Shown piece after piece: positions 33,653 to 42,295 of a stretch of DNA of 64,000 bases. The stretch lies in NCBI RefSeq assembly GCF_001927245.1, contig NZ_MJUX01000001.1:1116001-1180000 (forward strand), written 5' to 3'. The position numbers and the translations under genes are program-made. The first letter of the stretch is position 1, and the number at the start of each line of letters is the position of its first letter. Source of the stretch: Acuticoccus yangtzensis. Its GTDB lineage: Bacteria > Pseudomonadota > Alphaproteobacteria > Rhizobiales > Amorphaceae. The notes beneath the pieces are model-generated. The model worked only from the letters and a program-made list of their open reading frames with translations. It did no database searches and was not told the origin of the DNA.

Positions 33653-34529
33653 CGTCACGCTCGTCGCCCCCGGTTCCCTTTCGCCCGAATATGTGGCATC
33701 GCTCGTCCATCACCTCGGCGCCCACCGCGCCGACAGGCTGGATGCCCATGCGAGCGACGTCCATGTCAATGGCGAGCTCGGCCATGTGCGCGAGGCGGTG
33801 TTTGACCACCTCGCTGCCGCGGGGGTTGCGGTGGACGCCATCGTGCAGCCGGCGGAGACCCGCGCCAAGCGGCTCCTCATCTCGGACATGGACTCCACGC
33901 TGATCGGCCAGGAGTGCATCGACGAACTCGCCGCCGTACACGACCTGAAGCCCAAGGTGGCGGCGATCACCGAGCGGGCGATGCGCGGCGAACTCGACTT
34001 CGCGGACGCGCTGACGGAGCGTGTGGCGCTGCTGAAGGGCATTCCGGAAGCATCGATCGAGGGCCTTCTGGCGGATGTGATTAGCGCGACGCCCGGCGCG
34101 GCGCGGCTGATCGAGGTGGCGAAGGCGAACGGGATCCGCACGGTTCTGGTGTCGGGCGGCTTCCTGCATTTCGCCGAGCCGGTGGCCGAGCGTCTCGGCA
34201 TCGACGCCGCGTTCGCCAACCGGCTGATCGCGGCGGACGGTCTACTGACCGGCGAGGTCGCCGCGCCGATCCTGGGCGCGGACGAGAAGCGGATCCGCCT
34301 GGAGGCCGAGTGTGCGGCCCTCGGCGTCGACCCGTCGGCGGCGATCGCCCTCGGCGACGGGGCGAACGACCTCGCGATGATCAAGGCCGCGGGTCTCGGC
34401 ATCGCCTACCGCCCCAAGCCCGTGCTCGCGGCGGTGGCCGGCGGCGTCCTTCGCCACACGGACTTGACGTCCGCGCTCTATGCGATGGGTTTCAACCCGC
34501 TGACGGGCCGAGATATTTCAGAGGATTAA
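33645..34529 (+). CDS. serB: Phosphoserine phosphatase
   Basis: Last step of serine synthesis. The 294-residue HAD enzyme has an N-terminal ACT-like region (residues 1-75), then the HAD core with the DxDST nucleophile motif LISDMDSTLIGQECIDELA, the VLVSGGFLHF motif II region and GDGANDLAMIKAAGLGIAY (motif IV). The start MIIVTLVAPG follows GAGGAC; upstream frame would enter miaA. Its ATG overlaps the miaA start codon on the opposite strand. Confidence 0.95.
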   Translation: MIIVTLVAPGSLSPEYVASLVHHLGAHRADRLDAHASDVHVNGELGHVREAVFDHLAAAGVAVDAIVQPAETRAKRLLISDMDSTLIGQECIDELAAVHDLKPKVAAITERAMRGELDFADALTERVALLKGIPEASIEGLLADVISATPGAARLIEVAKANGIRTVLVSGGFLHFAEPVAERLGIDAAFANRLIAADGLLTGEVAAPILGADEKRIRLEAECAALGVDPSAAIALGDGANDLAMIKAAGLGIAYRPKPVLAAVAGGVLRHTDLTSALYAMGFNPLTGRDISED

Positions 34530-34540
34530 AGGTTCCCCGA

Positions 34541-34645
34541 TTAAAGGAGACCGAAACAAACGGCGATGACAAAAGCCATTGCGGCGGTCATAGACAAAAG
34601 GCCCGTGCTGCGGCTCGAGATCGCGAGCGACCAAAGCTTTGACAT
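34541..34645 (-). CDS. 34-residue single-span membrane protein
   Basis: A small gene with full expression signals. ATG is preceded by GGGGAGTGGAC, a strong ribosome binding site, and further upstream by a promoter-like pair TTGCAA-N17-TATCTT. The protein starts MSKLWSLAISSRS, with two basic residues, and ends with a hydrophobic helix of about 18-20 residues (GLLSMTAAMAFVIAVCFGLL), so it should sit in the inner membrane. It lies convergent to serB, 11 bp away. I do not recognise it. Its reality rests on the three signals together; function could be regulation of a membrane complex or stress response, which is not shown. Confidence 0.62.
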   Translation of the reverse strand: MSKLWSLAISSRSTGLLSMTAAMAFVIAVCFGLL

Positions 34646-34694
34646 GTCCACTCCCCGATAGTTCTTGGTGACATTCTTTTGTCTGTGGGATGCG

Positions 34695-34723
34695 AAGATA
34701 GGCAGCGCTGCCTAACCTTGCAA
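34695..34723 (-). promoter_or_regulatory. Promoter with palindromic operator for the 34-residue membrane protein
   Basis: On the minus strand, -35 TTGCAA, a 17-bp spacer and -10 TATCTT. The spacer contains the perfect 14-bp palindrome AGGCAGCGCTGCCT (34700-34713), a good candidate for repressor binding. Confidence 0.55.
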
Positions 34724-34903
34724 CAGGAAACTGACCCGGCGAAGCACCGGCCCCATCCCTCCGGCTATCTTCCCGACAGACTGGCCCCGCTCCATGCTCC
34801 AAATCAACGCACTCAGTGCACCTGAACGCGGCCTGTCCCCAGCGGCGGCCCCTTGCCGCGCCCCCGCCGCTCTCCCCGCTCTTATCCCCGGAATCCTCTG
34901 GCC

Positions 34904-36709
34904 ATGACGCAATCCGGACGCTCACCGTCCCCCGCCCCCACGTCGCCGCAGACCGCCGCCAAACCGACCCTGAGGGCCGCCAACTGGGCGATGGCACGGC
35001 GCCTGTGGACGGACCATGTGCGCGAGCACCGGACCAAGATCGCCCTGTCCCTGATCGCCGTCGCCTTCATCGCCGTGAGCACGAGCCTTTATCCCGTGCT
35101 CATCAATTGGGCGTTCACGTCATTGGGTGAAAAAAGCGGCTGGGCGATCTCGACCCTGCCCTGGCTGGTGCTCGTCGTCACCGCCGTGCGCGGCGCGTCG
35201 ACCTATATCCAGATCGTCCTCACCCAGCAGGCGGTCACCAAGGTCGAGGCGGACATGCAAAGCCGCCTCTACCGCCACCTCGTCGCCGCCGACCTGACCG
35301 CGGTCAACGCCGAAACTCCCGCCGCCTGGACACAGCGCTTCACCACCGACCTTCTCTACGTGCGCAACGCGCTCACGCGGCTCGTCAACATCCTGGTGCG
35401 CGAAGGGCTGACCATCGTCGCCCTGTTCGTGACGATGATCTGGCTCGACTGGCAGCTCTCGCTCATCGCCTTCACCGTGCTGCCGCTCGCCCTCATCCCG
35501 ATCTCGATGATCGGCAAGCGGTTGCGCAAAGTGTCGAAGCGCACCCAGGAGCAGACCGGCGACATGGCGAGCCTGACGGTGGAGACCTTCGGCGCCGCCC
35601 GCACGGTGAAGACCTACAAGCTGGAGCCCTACCTCGCGGCCCGCGCCGACCGCGCATTCGAGAGCCTGCGCAAGCTGCGCTACAAGTCGATGATCCAGAA
35701 AGGCCGCGTCGACCCGATGACGGAGGCGCTGGGCGGTGTCGCGGTGGCGGCCATCCTCGCCTTCGTCGGCTGGCGGATCATGTCCGGCCAGTCGACCATC
35801 GGCGAGTTCACCGGCTTCATGGGCGCGCTCCTCATCGCCTCGCAGCCGCTGCGCGCGCTCGGCAACCTCTCCGCCCTGGTGCAGGAGGGGCTCGCGGCGC
35901 TGACACGCTACTATGCCGTTCTCGACGAGCCGGTGACAGTGCGCGACCGGCCGGACGCCCGCCCCGCCACCTTCGGCGCCGACACGGTGCGCTTCGAGGG
36001 CGTCGATTTCAGCTACAGCGCCAAGGCCCCCGCCCTCCATGGCGTCACGTTCGAGGCGCGCGCGGGGGAGACGACCGCCATCGTCGGCCGGTCGGGCGCG
36101 GGCAAGTCCACCGTCTTCAACCTCATCCCGCGGCTTTATGATCCGTCGGCCGGGCGCATCACCATCGGCGGCGAGGACATCGCCGGCCTCACCTTGTCGT
36201 CACTGCGCGAGCGGATCGCCATCGTCTCGCAGGACGTGACCATCTTCAACGACACTGTGGGGGCCAACATCGCGCTGGGGCGGCCGGGCGCCTCGGCGGA
36301 CGAGATCGCGGCGGCGGCGAAGAATGCCGGGGCGCACGACTTCATCATGCGCGCCCCAGGCGGCTACGACGCGCCCGCGGGCGAGCGGGGCGGCAATTTC
36401 TCGGGGGGCGAGCGCCAGCGCATCGCCCTTGCGAGAGCCTTCCTGAAGGACGCGCCGATCCTGCTCCTCGACGAGGCGACCTCGGCGCTGGACGCGGAAT
36501 CGGAGGAGATCGTCAAGGCCGCGCTGCAGCGGCTGGCGGCGGGGCGCACGACGCTCGTCATCGCCCACCGCCTCGCGACGGTCCGTGCGGCCGAACAGAT
36601 CATCGTGCTGGACGCCGGGCGCGTCGCCGAGACCGGGACGCACGACGCGCTGGTGGCCTCCGGCGGGCTCTACGCCAAGTTCCACCGCCTGCAGCTCGCG
36701 TCTGACTGA
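34904..36709 (+). CDS. ABC exporter, MsbA/multidrug type (fused membrane and ATPase domains)
   Basis: A 601-residue half-transporter with an N-terminal region of about 45 residues, six membrane helices (about 50-340) and an ATPase domain with Walker A IVGRSGAGKST, signature NFSGGERQRIALARAF, Walker B PILLLDEATSALD and H-loop VIAHRLATV. It would act as a homodimer exporting a lipid or drug. The MsbA-like layout makes a lipid A or multidrug role possible, but the substrate is unknown. It is convergent with, and 72 bp from, the beta-helix/RTX gene. The start MTQSGRSPSP is one of several; MARRLW at 34991 is another. Confidence 0.9.
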   Translation: MTQSGRSPSPAPTSPQTAAKPTLRAANWAMARRLWTDHVREHRTKIALSLIAVAFIAVSTSLYPVLINWAFTSLGEKSGWAISTLPWLVLVVTAVRGASTYIQIVLTQQAVTKVEADMQSRLYRHLVAADLTAVNAETPAAWTQRFTTDLLYVRNALTRLVNILVREGLTIVALFVTMIWLDWQLSLIAFTVLPLALIPISMIGKRLRKVSKRTQEQTGDMASLTVETFGAARTVKTYKLEPYLAARADRAFESLRKLRYKSMIQKGRVDPMTEALGGVAVAAILAFVGWRIMSGQSTIGEFTGFMGALLIASQPLRALGNLSALVQEGLAALTRYYAVLDEPVTVRDRPDARPATFGADTVRFEGVDFSYSAKAPALHGVTFEARAGETTAIVGRSGAGKSTVFNLIPRLYDPSAGRITIGGEDIAGLTLSSLRERIAIVSQDVTIFNDTVGANIALGRPGASADEIAAAAKNAGAHDFIMRAPGGYDAPAGERGGNFSGGERQRIALARAFLKDAPILLLDEATSALDAESEEIVKAALQRLAAGRTTLVIAHRLATVRAAEQIIVLDAGRVAETGTHDALVASGGLYAKFHRLQLASD

Positions 36710-36730
36710 GGACGGACCGGGGCCCGAACG

Positions 36731-36758
36731 AAAAAAGGCGGGCGCCGCAGCGCCCGCC
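36731..36758 (-). terminator. Terminator of the beta-helix/RTX gene
   Basis: Perfect 9-bp stem GGCGGGCGC / GCGCCCGCC with CGCA loop. On the minus strand it is followed by T6. It could also slow the convergent exporter transcript, but there is no T-run on that side. Confidence 0.78.
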
Positions 36759-36781
36759 CCCGTTGCGGCCGATCGCCCCGG

Positions 36782-39700
36782 TCAGAAAATGTCGACGCCG
36801 ATGATGAGATCGCGCGTGTCGACGCCCTCCAGAACCGCGATCAGACGGTCGCCGTAGAAGATCGCATCGCCGTCGAAGTCGAGCGCGCCGGGCAGCACGT
36901 CGGTGAGGTAGATGGTGTCCTCATCGAACGTGAAGTCGGTGATCGTGGTGTAGCCGCGGTCGAGCGCGGTGATGTCGATCACGTCGAACCCGTCGCCGCC
37001 GGTCAGCGTGTCGAACCCCATGTCGCCGATCAGCGTGTCGTTGCCGATGCCGCCGAACAGGACGTCGTTGCCGTTGCCGCCTTCGAGGTAGTCCTCGCCG
37101 CGGCCGCCGTCCAGGATGTCATGACCGCCACCGCCGTAGACGATATCGTCGGCGCCGTTACCGTTCAGCACGTCGTTGCCGCCGCCGCCGAGGATGTAAT
37201 CCTCGCCTGAGCCTGCGTCGACCAGATCGTGACCGGCCCCGCCGACGACGTAGTCGTTGCCGCCGCCGCCGTTGAGGGAATCGTTGCCGCTCCCGCCGTT
37301 CAGCGTGTCGTGGCCGGCACCGCCCAAAATCTCGTCGTCGCCGTCCTGGCCGAACGCCATGTCCCTGCCGGACGAAGTGAAGATGTAGTCGTCACCGTCG
37401 CCGCCATAGGCGCTGTCGTTGCCGGCCCCGCCCAAGAGCGAGTCGTCGCCCGTGCCGCCGGCCATGCTGTCGTCACCATTGGCGCCGACGAGGGAATCGT
37501 CACCGTCGCCACCCCAAAGCGTGTCGTTGCCGTCGCGCCCGACCACCGTGTCGTCGCCCTGGCCGCCGTCGACCAGATCGTTGCCCTTGCCGCCGTCGAG
37601 GAAGTCGTCGCCGCGCCGTCCTTCCAGCAAGTCGTGACCGTTTCCGCCGTAGACGGTGTCGTTGCCGACGCCGCCGTTGACGGTGTCCGCGCCATCGTTG
37701 CCGAGAACGAAGTTGTCCGCATCGTCACCGATGATGACGTCGCTGCCGGACCCGGCGGACAGGGTGTCCTCGCCGAACAGGGTGCCGATGAGAGCGATCG
37801 GGCCCGCCGGGGTGCTGCCGTCCTCGCTGACGGCCAGCGCGCTTCCCTCGGGCGCCGCGTTGCCGGTGAGCGCGCTGTCGCGGATCGTCACCGTGCCGCC
37901 GTCGATGATGAAGACCGCACCGCCGGCGATGCCTGCGCTGTTCTCGGTGAAGGTGGTGTTCTCCACCTCGGCCGAGACGTCGGCGGAGGTCCACAGGCCG
38001 CCGCCTTCGGCCGCCGCGGCGTTGCCGCTGAAGACGCTGCCCGCGATGGCGAGCGTGGTGCCCGCCCCCGCCGCATGCACGCCGCCGCCATTGCCCGGCG
38101 CGGAGCCCACGTTGTTGCCGGTGATGGTGGTCCCGGTGAGACGGTTCACGCCTCCGGTCAGCTCCATCGCCCCGCCCGCGCGATTGGCAGCGTTGTTCAG
38201 GAACACGTTGTCGGCGGAGGTGAGGGTGCCGCCGATGGAGTGGACCGCACCGCCCGAGCCGGACGTGCCGACGGCGCTGTTGCGCTGGAAGGACGAGTCC
38301 GACACCTCGGTGGTGCCGCCATTGTTGAAGAGCGCACCGCCGCCGTTGTCCGCCGCAGTCCCTGTCGCGACGTTGTCGTCGAAGGTGCTGGACGAGATCG
38401 CCATGGTGGATCCGGCCTGGTTCCAGACCGCGCCGCCCTCCGCGCTCGCCACGTTGAAGGCGAAGTCTGACGCGGCGATGGTGACCAGAGTGCCGTCGCT
38501 GCCGGTGACGTGGATGGCGCCGCCATTGCCGGGCGCGGCCACGGTGAAGCGGCTGTCCCCGGCCATGTTGGAGGACATCGACGTGCCGGAGACCACCAGC
38601 GTTCCGTCGATGATCTCGATACCGCCGCCCGCGCGCGCGGCGACGTTGGTGTTGACGACCGACCCTTCCACGACGACGAGCCCGTCCGTGGAGAGGATGC
38701 CGCCGCCGGAGCCCGCGGCCCCCGTCGCCGCGTTGGCGTCGATGGTGGAGGACGTCACCGTGACGTCGCCGCCATTGTTGAAGATGCCGCCGCCGCCCAT
38801 GTCCGCGTCGTCGCCGAGCGCGCGGTTGCCGGTGATGGTGGAGCGGATGACGTTCATCGTCGATCCGGCCTGGTTCCAGAGGCCGCCGCCCTCGGATGCG
38901 GCGATGTTTTCCTGAACCAGCGTCTCCTCGACCGTGACGTCGGCGATGCCCGTCACGTGGAGGGCGCCGCCATTGCCGGGCGCCGCGACGGGGCTTCCCG
39001 CCTCGTTCATCGACAGGGTGGAGCCGGTGATCACCATGGTGCCGTCGATGATCTCGACGCCGCCGCCGGCCCGGTTCGCGGTGTTCTGCGAGATGGTGGA
39101 GTTGGTGACCGTCACCGCGCCGTCGGTGGAGAGGACGCCGCCGCCAGAGCCCGCCGCGCCGTCGGCGAAGTTGCCGAACATGCTGACGCTGGTGAGGTTG
39201 ACGTCGCCGCCATCGTTGAAGACCGCACCGCCGCCGTTGTCCGCGCCGTCACCGGAGGCGGTGTTGGAGCCGAAGAGGGTGGACGAGATCGTCATCGTCG
39301 ACCCGGCCGCGTTCCAGACGCCGCCGCCCTCGCTCGCCGCATCGTTGCCGGTGAAGCTGGTGCCGGAAATCGTCGTCGTCGTACCCGCGCCGGTGATGTG
39401 GATGCCGCCGCCGTTGCCGGGGGCCGCCGTCGTCTCGCCGACCGCGTTGAGGGAGATGTTCGCGTCGACGATGTCGAGCGTCGTCAGCCCGTTGGTCTCG
39501 ATCGCGCCGCCCGCCCGGTCGGCCGTGTTGTTGACGAGGGAGGAGGACGTGATGGTGAGGCTGGCGCCGGACGAGAAGATGGCGCCGCCCGAGCCTTCGC
39601 TCGCGCCGCCCGTTCCGGTCGCGGTGTTGCCGTCGAGGAGCACGTCCTGAAGGGCGAGGTTGCCTGAGGTGTGGCTGATGCCGCCGCCGTTTGCGTCCGT

Positions 39701-40018
39701 CGCCGTGCCGCCGACGAGCTTCAAAACGTTCAGCGACACCTCGTTCGCGTCCACCGAGAGGAGCCGGTTGGCAAGGTCGGTGGTGACGATGACGGCATCG
39801 TCCTGCTCGGTGCCGCCGGTGATGGTGAGGTTGTCGGTGATCGTGAGCTCACCGAGTGTCAGGTTGATCGTCTGCCCGGCGACGGCGTCGCCGAAGATGA
39901 TCTCGTCGGCGCCGGCGCTCTGGTTCGCAAGCTCGATCGCCTCGCGCAGCGACAGGTCGCCCGCGGTGAAATCGCCGTCCGACTCATCTGCCGTGGTGGT
40001 TACGACGAATGTTGCCAT
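36782..40018 (-). CDS. Large secreted beta-helix protein with RTX calcium-binding repeats
   Basis: A 1078-residue protein, probably exported. Residues 1-75 form a CSLREA-like start (TTTADESDGDF, DLSLREAIELAN). Residues about 110-750 are a right-handed beta-helix of glycine- and asparagine-rich rungs in an ordered series of blocks: PGNGG, SEGGG-W, DNGGGA-F, GSGGG, NRAGGG, repeating with a 147-residue period about four times. Residues about 770-1010 carry more than 20 RTX nonapeptides (GGxGxDxLx type) that bind calcium, and the last 60 residues are the C-terminal secretion-signal region. No Sec signal peptide is present, which fits type I secretion. No HlyD or TolC gene is nearby. Likely a surface adhesin or matrix protein. 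Confidence 0.88.
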   Translation of the reverse strand: MATFVVTTTADESDGDFTAGDLSLREAIELANQSAGADEIIFGDAVAGQTINLTLGELTITDNLTITGGTEQDDAVIVTTDLANRLLSVDANEVSLNVLKLVGGTATDANGGGISHTSGNLALQDVLLDGNTATGTGGASEGSGGAIFSSGASLTITSSSLVNNTADRAGGAIETNGLTTLDIVDANISLNAVGETTAAPGNGGGIHITGAGTTTTISGTSFTGNDAASEGGGVWNAAGSTMTISSTLFGSNTASGDGADNGGGAVFNDGGDVNLTSVSMFGNFADGAAGSGGGVLSTDGAVTVTNSTISQNTANRAGGGVEIIDGTMVITGSTLSMNEAGSPVAAPGNGGALHVTGIADVTVEETLVQENIAASEGGGLWNQAGSTMNVIRSTITGNRALGDDADMGGGGIFNNGGDVTVTSSTIDANAATGAAGSGGGILSTDGLVVVEGSVVNTNVAARAGGGIEIIDGTLVVSGTSMSSNMAGDSRFTVAAPGNGGAIHVTGSDGTLVTIAASDFAFNVASAEGGAVWNQAGSTMAISSSTFDDNVATGTAADNGGGALFNNGGTTEVSDSSFQRNSAVGTSGSGGAVHSIGGTLTSADNVFLNNAANRAGGAMELTGGVNRLTGTTITGNNVGSAPGNGGGVHAAGAGTTLAIAGSVFSGNAAAAEGGGLWTSADVSAEVENTTFTENSAGIAGGAVFIIDGGTVTIRDSALTGNAAPEGSALAVSEDGSTPAGPIALIGTLFGEDTLSAGSGSDVIIGDDADNFVLGNDGADTVNGGVGNDTVYGGNGHDLLEGRRGDDFLDGGKGNDLVDGGQGDDTVVGRDGNDTLWGGDGDDSLVGANGDDSMAGGTGDDSLLGGAGNDSAYGGDGDDYIFTSSGRDMAFGQDGDDEILGGAGHDTLNGGSGNDSLNGGGGNDYVVGGAGHDLVDAGSGEDYILGGGGNDVLNGNGADDIVYGGGGHDILDGGRGEDYLEGGNGNDVLFGGIGNDTLIGDMGFDTLTGGDGFDVIDITALDRGYTTITDFTFDEDTIYLTDVLPGALDFDGDAIFYGDRLIAVLEGVDTRDLIIGVDIF

Positions 40019-40130
40019 GAAGTCCTCCCTCGAGTGCGCTGGTGCGCCTTGACGCTCTTATGACGTACGAGCCGGTGTGCTGACGAGTTTTCGCGCACGA
40101 TCACGCAATGAATTGATCAAGCGGCCCTGA

Positions 40131-40162
40131 CCAATATTTCCACTGCGATAACAGTGGATTGG
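40131..40162. promoter_or_regulatory. Interrupted inverted repeat upstream of the beta-helix/RTX gene
   Basis: CCAAT-ATTT-CCACTG-CGATAA-CAGTGG-ATTGG: two nested pairs of inverted arms, about 115 bp before the beta-helix gene start. It has no T-run, so it is less likely a terminator of the hydrolase and more likely an operator or RNA hairpin. Confidence 0.35.
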
Positions 40163-40214
40163 TGCAATATTGCCGGAGCTCTGCCATAATGTCGCAGGGC
40201 CGAGGCGCTGAATG

Positions 40215-40970
40215 CTATTCGCTGATGCCGGCGACCGCATCCACCATGCGGGCAAGGTCTTCCTCGCGCGACAGGCGGTGGTCGCCGTCTTTGATCAACG
40301 TCACCACGACGTCGTCGTGGGCGAGGCGGTCCACGAGTTCGAGCGCGTGGCGGTAGGGCACATCCGGGTCGGCGACACCCTGGAGGATGTGGACCGGGCA
40401 GCCGGTCTCGATCGGCGCGTCCGTGTAGAGGAGATGGTTGCGCCCGTCCTCGAAGAGGCGCTTCGTCACCGGGGTCGGGTCGCCATAGTCGGACGGAAGG
40501 TGCGTGACGCCCTTTTCCATCACCTCGGCCTTCAGCGCGTCGGGAAGCTTCGGCCACATCAACCGCTCGGTGAAGTCCGGTGCGGGGGCGATGAGGACGA
40601 GGCCGGCGAGCGGGCGGCCGGCGGCCAGGCGCTGGCGGGCGAGAAGGAGGCCGATCCAGCCGCCCATCGAAGAGCCGACGGCGATGGTCGGACCGTCGCA
40701 GAAGGTGGCGTCGACGAGCGCCGCGTCGGCCAGCCAGTCGCCGAGGGCGAAGTCGGTGAAGGCGCCGGATGATTCGCCGTGGCCGCGATAATCGAACCGC
40801 ACGACGCGCCGGCCGTTTGCTTTTCCCCATGCGGCGAGGCGCACCGCCTTGCCGCCCTGCATGTCGGAGCGGAAGCCGCCAAGCCACAGGATTGCGGGGT
40901 TTTTGCCCTCCGTGATCTCCACAGCGAGCTCGTCGGCGCCACTTGAGATCCGTGTTGCCTTGTCAATCAT
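40215..40970 (-). CDS. Alpha/beta hydrolase
   Basis: A 251-residue serine hydrolase of the alpha/beta fold. The nucleophile elbow is VGSSMGGWIG (about residue 97), the acid is likely in GVADPDVPYRHA and the histidine in KDGDHRLSR near the C terminus; the oxyanion segment LWLGGFRSD comes early. The chain begins at MIDKATRISSG. The substrate is unknown; the layout is close to short bacterial esterase or carboxylesterase-type proteins. It is divergent from the glycosyltransferase gene, 67 bp away. Confidence 0.88.
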   Translation of the reverse strand: MIDKATRISSGADELAVEITEGKNPAILWLGGFRSDMQGGKAVRLAAWGKANGRRVVRFDYRGHGESSGAFTDFALGDWLADAALVDATFCDGPTIAVGSSMGGWIGLLLARQRLAAGRPLAGLVLIAPAPDFTERLMWPKLPDALKAEVMEKGVTHLPSDYGDPTPVTKRLFEDGRNHLLYTDAPIETGCPVHILQGVADPDVPYRHALELVDRLAHDDVVVTLIKDGDHRLSREEDLARMVDAVAGISE

Positions 40971-41037
40971 TATTTGGCGCTTCTTTGTTAGGTGGGACAG
41001 CGGGCGGCGCTTCGGCCGCGGCGATGAGAGTGAGTGC

Positions 41038-42219
41038 ATGACTGCGCGGCCGATGACGATCCTGCAAGTGGTGCCCCAGCTCGAGACGGGTGGCGCCGAA
41101 CGCACGACGCTCGACGTGGCCGCCGCGCTCGTCGCGGACGGGGACCGGGCCATCGTGGTGTCCGAGGGCGGGCGCATGGTGCCGGAGCTGGAGGCTTTGG
41201 GGGGCGAGCACATCACCATGCCCGTCGCCTCCAAGAAGATCCTGACCATGCGCAAGAACGCCGCACGCCTCGCCGACCTGATGGAGCGGGAGGATGTCGA
41301 CATCATCCACGCCCGCTCGCGCGCGCCGGCGTGGTCGGCGCTGTGGGCCGCGTCGTGGACCTACCGGCCGTTCGTCACGACCTATCACGGCGCGTACAAC
41401 GAAGGCTCGTGGCTGAAGAACCGCTACAACTCGGTGATGGCGCGGGGCGATGTGGTGATCGCCAATTCCGAATATACCGCCGCGCTGGTGGCCGAGCGTC
41501 ATCCGTTCGCGCGGGACAGGATCGTGACCATCCACCGCGGCATCGACCTGTCGGCCTTCGACCAGCCGGCCGAGGACAGGGCCGAAGCGCTGCGCCGCAA
41601 GTGGGGGATCGACAAGCGCGACCGTGTGCTCATCAATCTCGCCCGGTTGACGCCGTGGAAGGGCCAGCTCGTTCTGGTGGAGGCGCTGGCGGAGGTGGCG
41701 GCGCGGCTGAAGACGGGCTGGGTCTGCGTTCTCGCCGGAGACGACCAGGGACGCACCGACTACCGCCTGGAGGTTCAGGACAGGGTCCGCGCGCTGGGGC
41801 TCGAAAAGCGGGTGAAGATCGTCGGCCATTGCGACGACGTGCCGGCGGCGCTGGCGGCGGCGGACCTTGCCGTTCAGCCGTCGATCGAGCCTGAGGCGTT
41901 CGGGCGGGCGGCGGTGGAGGCGCAGGCGGCGGGCGTTCCGGTGATCGTCTCCGACCTCGGTGCGGTGCGCGAGACGGTGCTGGCGCCGCCCGAATATGGG
42001 CGCGACGTGCGCACGGGCTGGCGGGTTCCGGCCGGCGAGCCGGGGCCGCTCGCCGATGCGATCATGGAGGCGCTGGTGACGGCCGGGGAGACCCGTCTGC
42101 AGATCGGTGCGCGGGGCCGTCAGCACGCCGTCACGCACTTTTCACTGGTGTCGATGACGCAAAAGACGCTGGCGGTCTACGATGACCTTTTGGAGAATGC
42201 GCAAACCGGGCTATATTAG
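41038..42219 (+). CDS. Glycosyltransferase family 4
   Basis: A 393-residue GT-B fold enzyme. The N-terminal acceptor domain starts MTARPMTILQVVPQLETGGAERTTLD, the G-G-A-E-R-x-T pattern of GT4. The C-terminal donor domain has NLARLTPWKGQLVLVEA and the E-x7-E motif SIEPEAFGRAAVEAQAAG, which binds the sugar nucleotide. GAGAGTGAG precedes the ATG. The product is likely a lipopolysaccharide or exopolysaccharide linkage; context gives no more. infC follows 76 bp later. Confidence 0.92.
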   Translation: MTARPMTILQVVPQLETGGAERTTLDVAAALVADGDRAIVVSEGGRMVPELEALGGEHITMPVASKKILTMRKNAARLADLMEREDVDIIHARSRAPAWSALWAASWTYRPFVTTYHGAYNEGSWLKNRYNSVMARGDVVIANSEYTAALVAERHPFARDRIVTIHRGIDLSAFDQPAEDRAEALRRKWGIDKRDRVLINLARLTPWKGQLVLVEALAEVAARLKTGWVCVLAGDDQGRTDYRLEVQDRVRALGLEKRVKIVGHCDDVPAALAAADLAVQPSIEPEAFGRAAVEAQAAGVPVIVSDLGAVRETVLAPPEYGRDVRTGWRVPAGEPGPLADAIMEALVTAGETRLQIGARGRQHAVTHFSLVSMTQKTLAVYDDLLENAQTGLY

Positions 42220-42295
42220 GGGGTGACGCGATGCAGGGTGGAACTTAATGCCGTGCTGAAGCGTCAACCGAACAACAATTTTTGGAGACACCACC

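Larger units (their letters stand above)
34530..34903. other. Region between serB and the ABC exporter
   Basis: 374 bp. Its left part holds the minus-strand 34-residue gene and its promoter. The right part (34724-34903) is the leader of the exporter gene; no clear promoter, terminator or further gene was seen there. Confidence 0.6.

Noticed and set aside
34566-34661. A plus-strand 31-codon frame (MTKAIAAVIDK start) opposite the 34-residue membrane protein gene
   Set aside because: AAAGGAGA lies about 16 bp before the ATG, too far for a normal ribosome binding site, and there is no promoter on that side. The minus-strand frame has better signals.
34904-36709. Type I secretion ATPase for the beta-helix/RTX protein next to it
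   Set aside because: The exporter is convergent, MsbA-like, and has no HlyD or TolC partner; adjacency alone does not support it.
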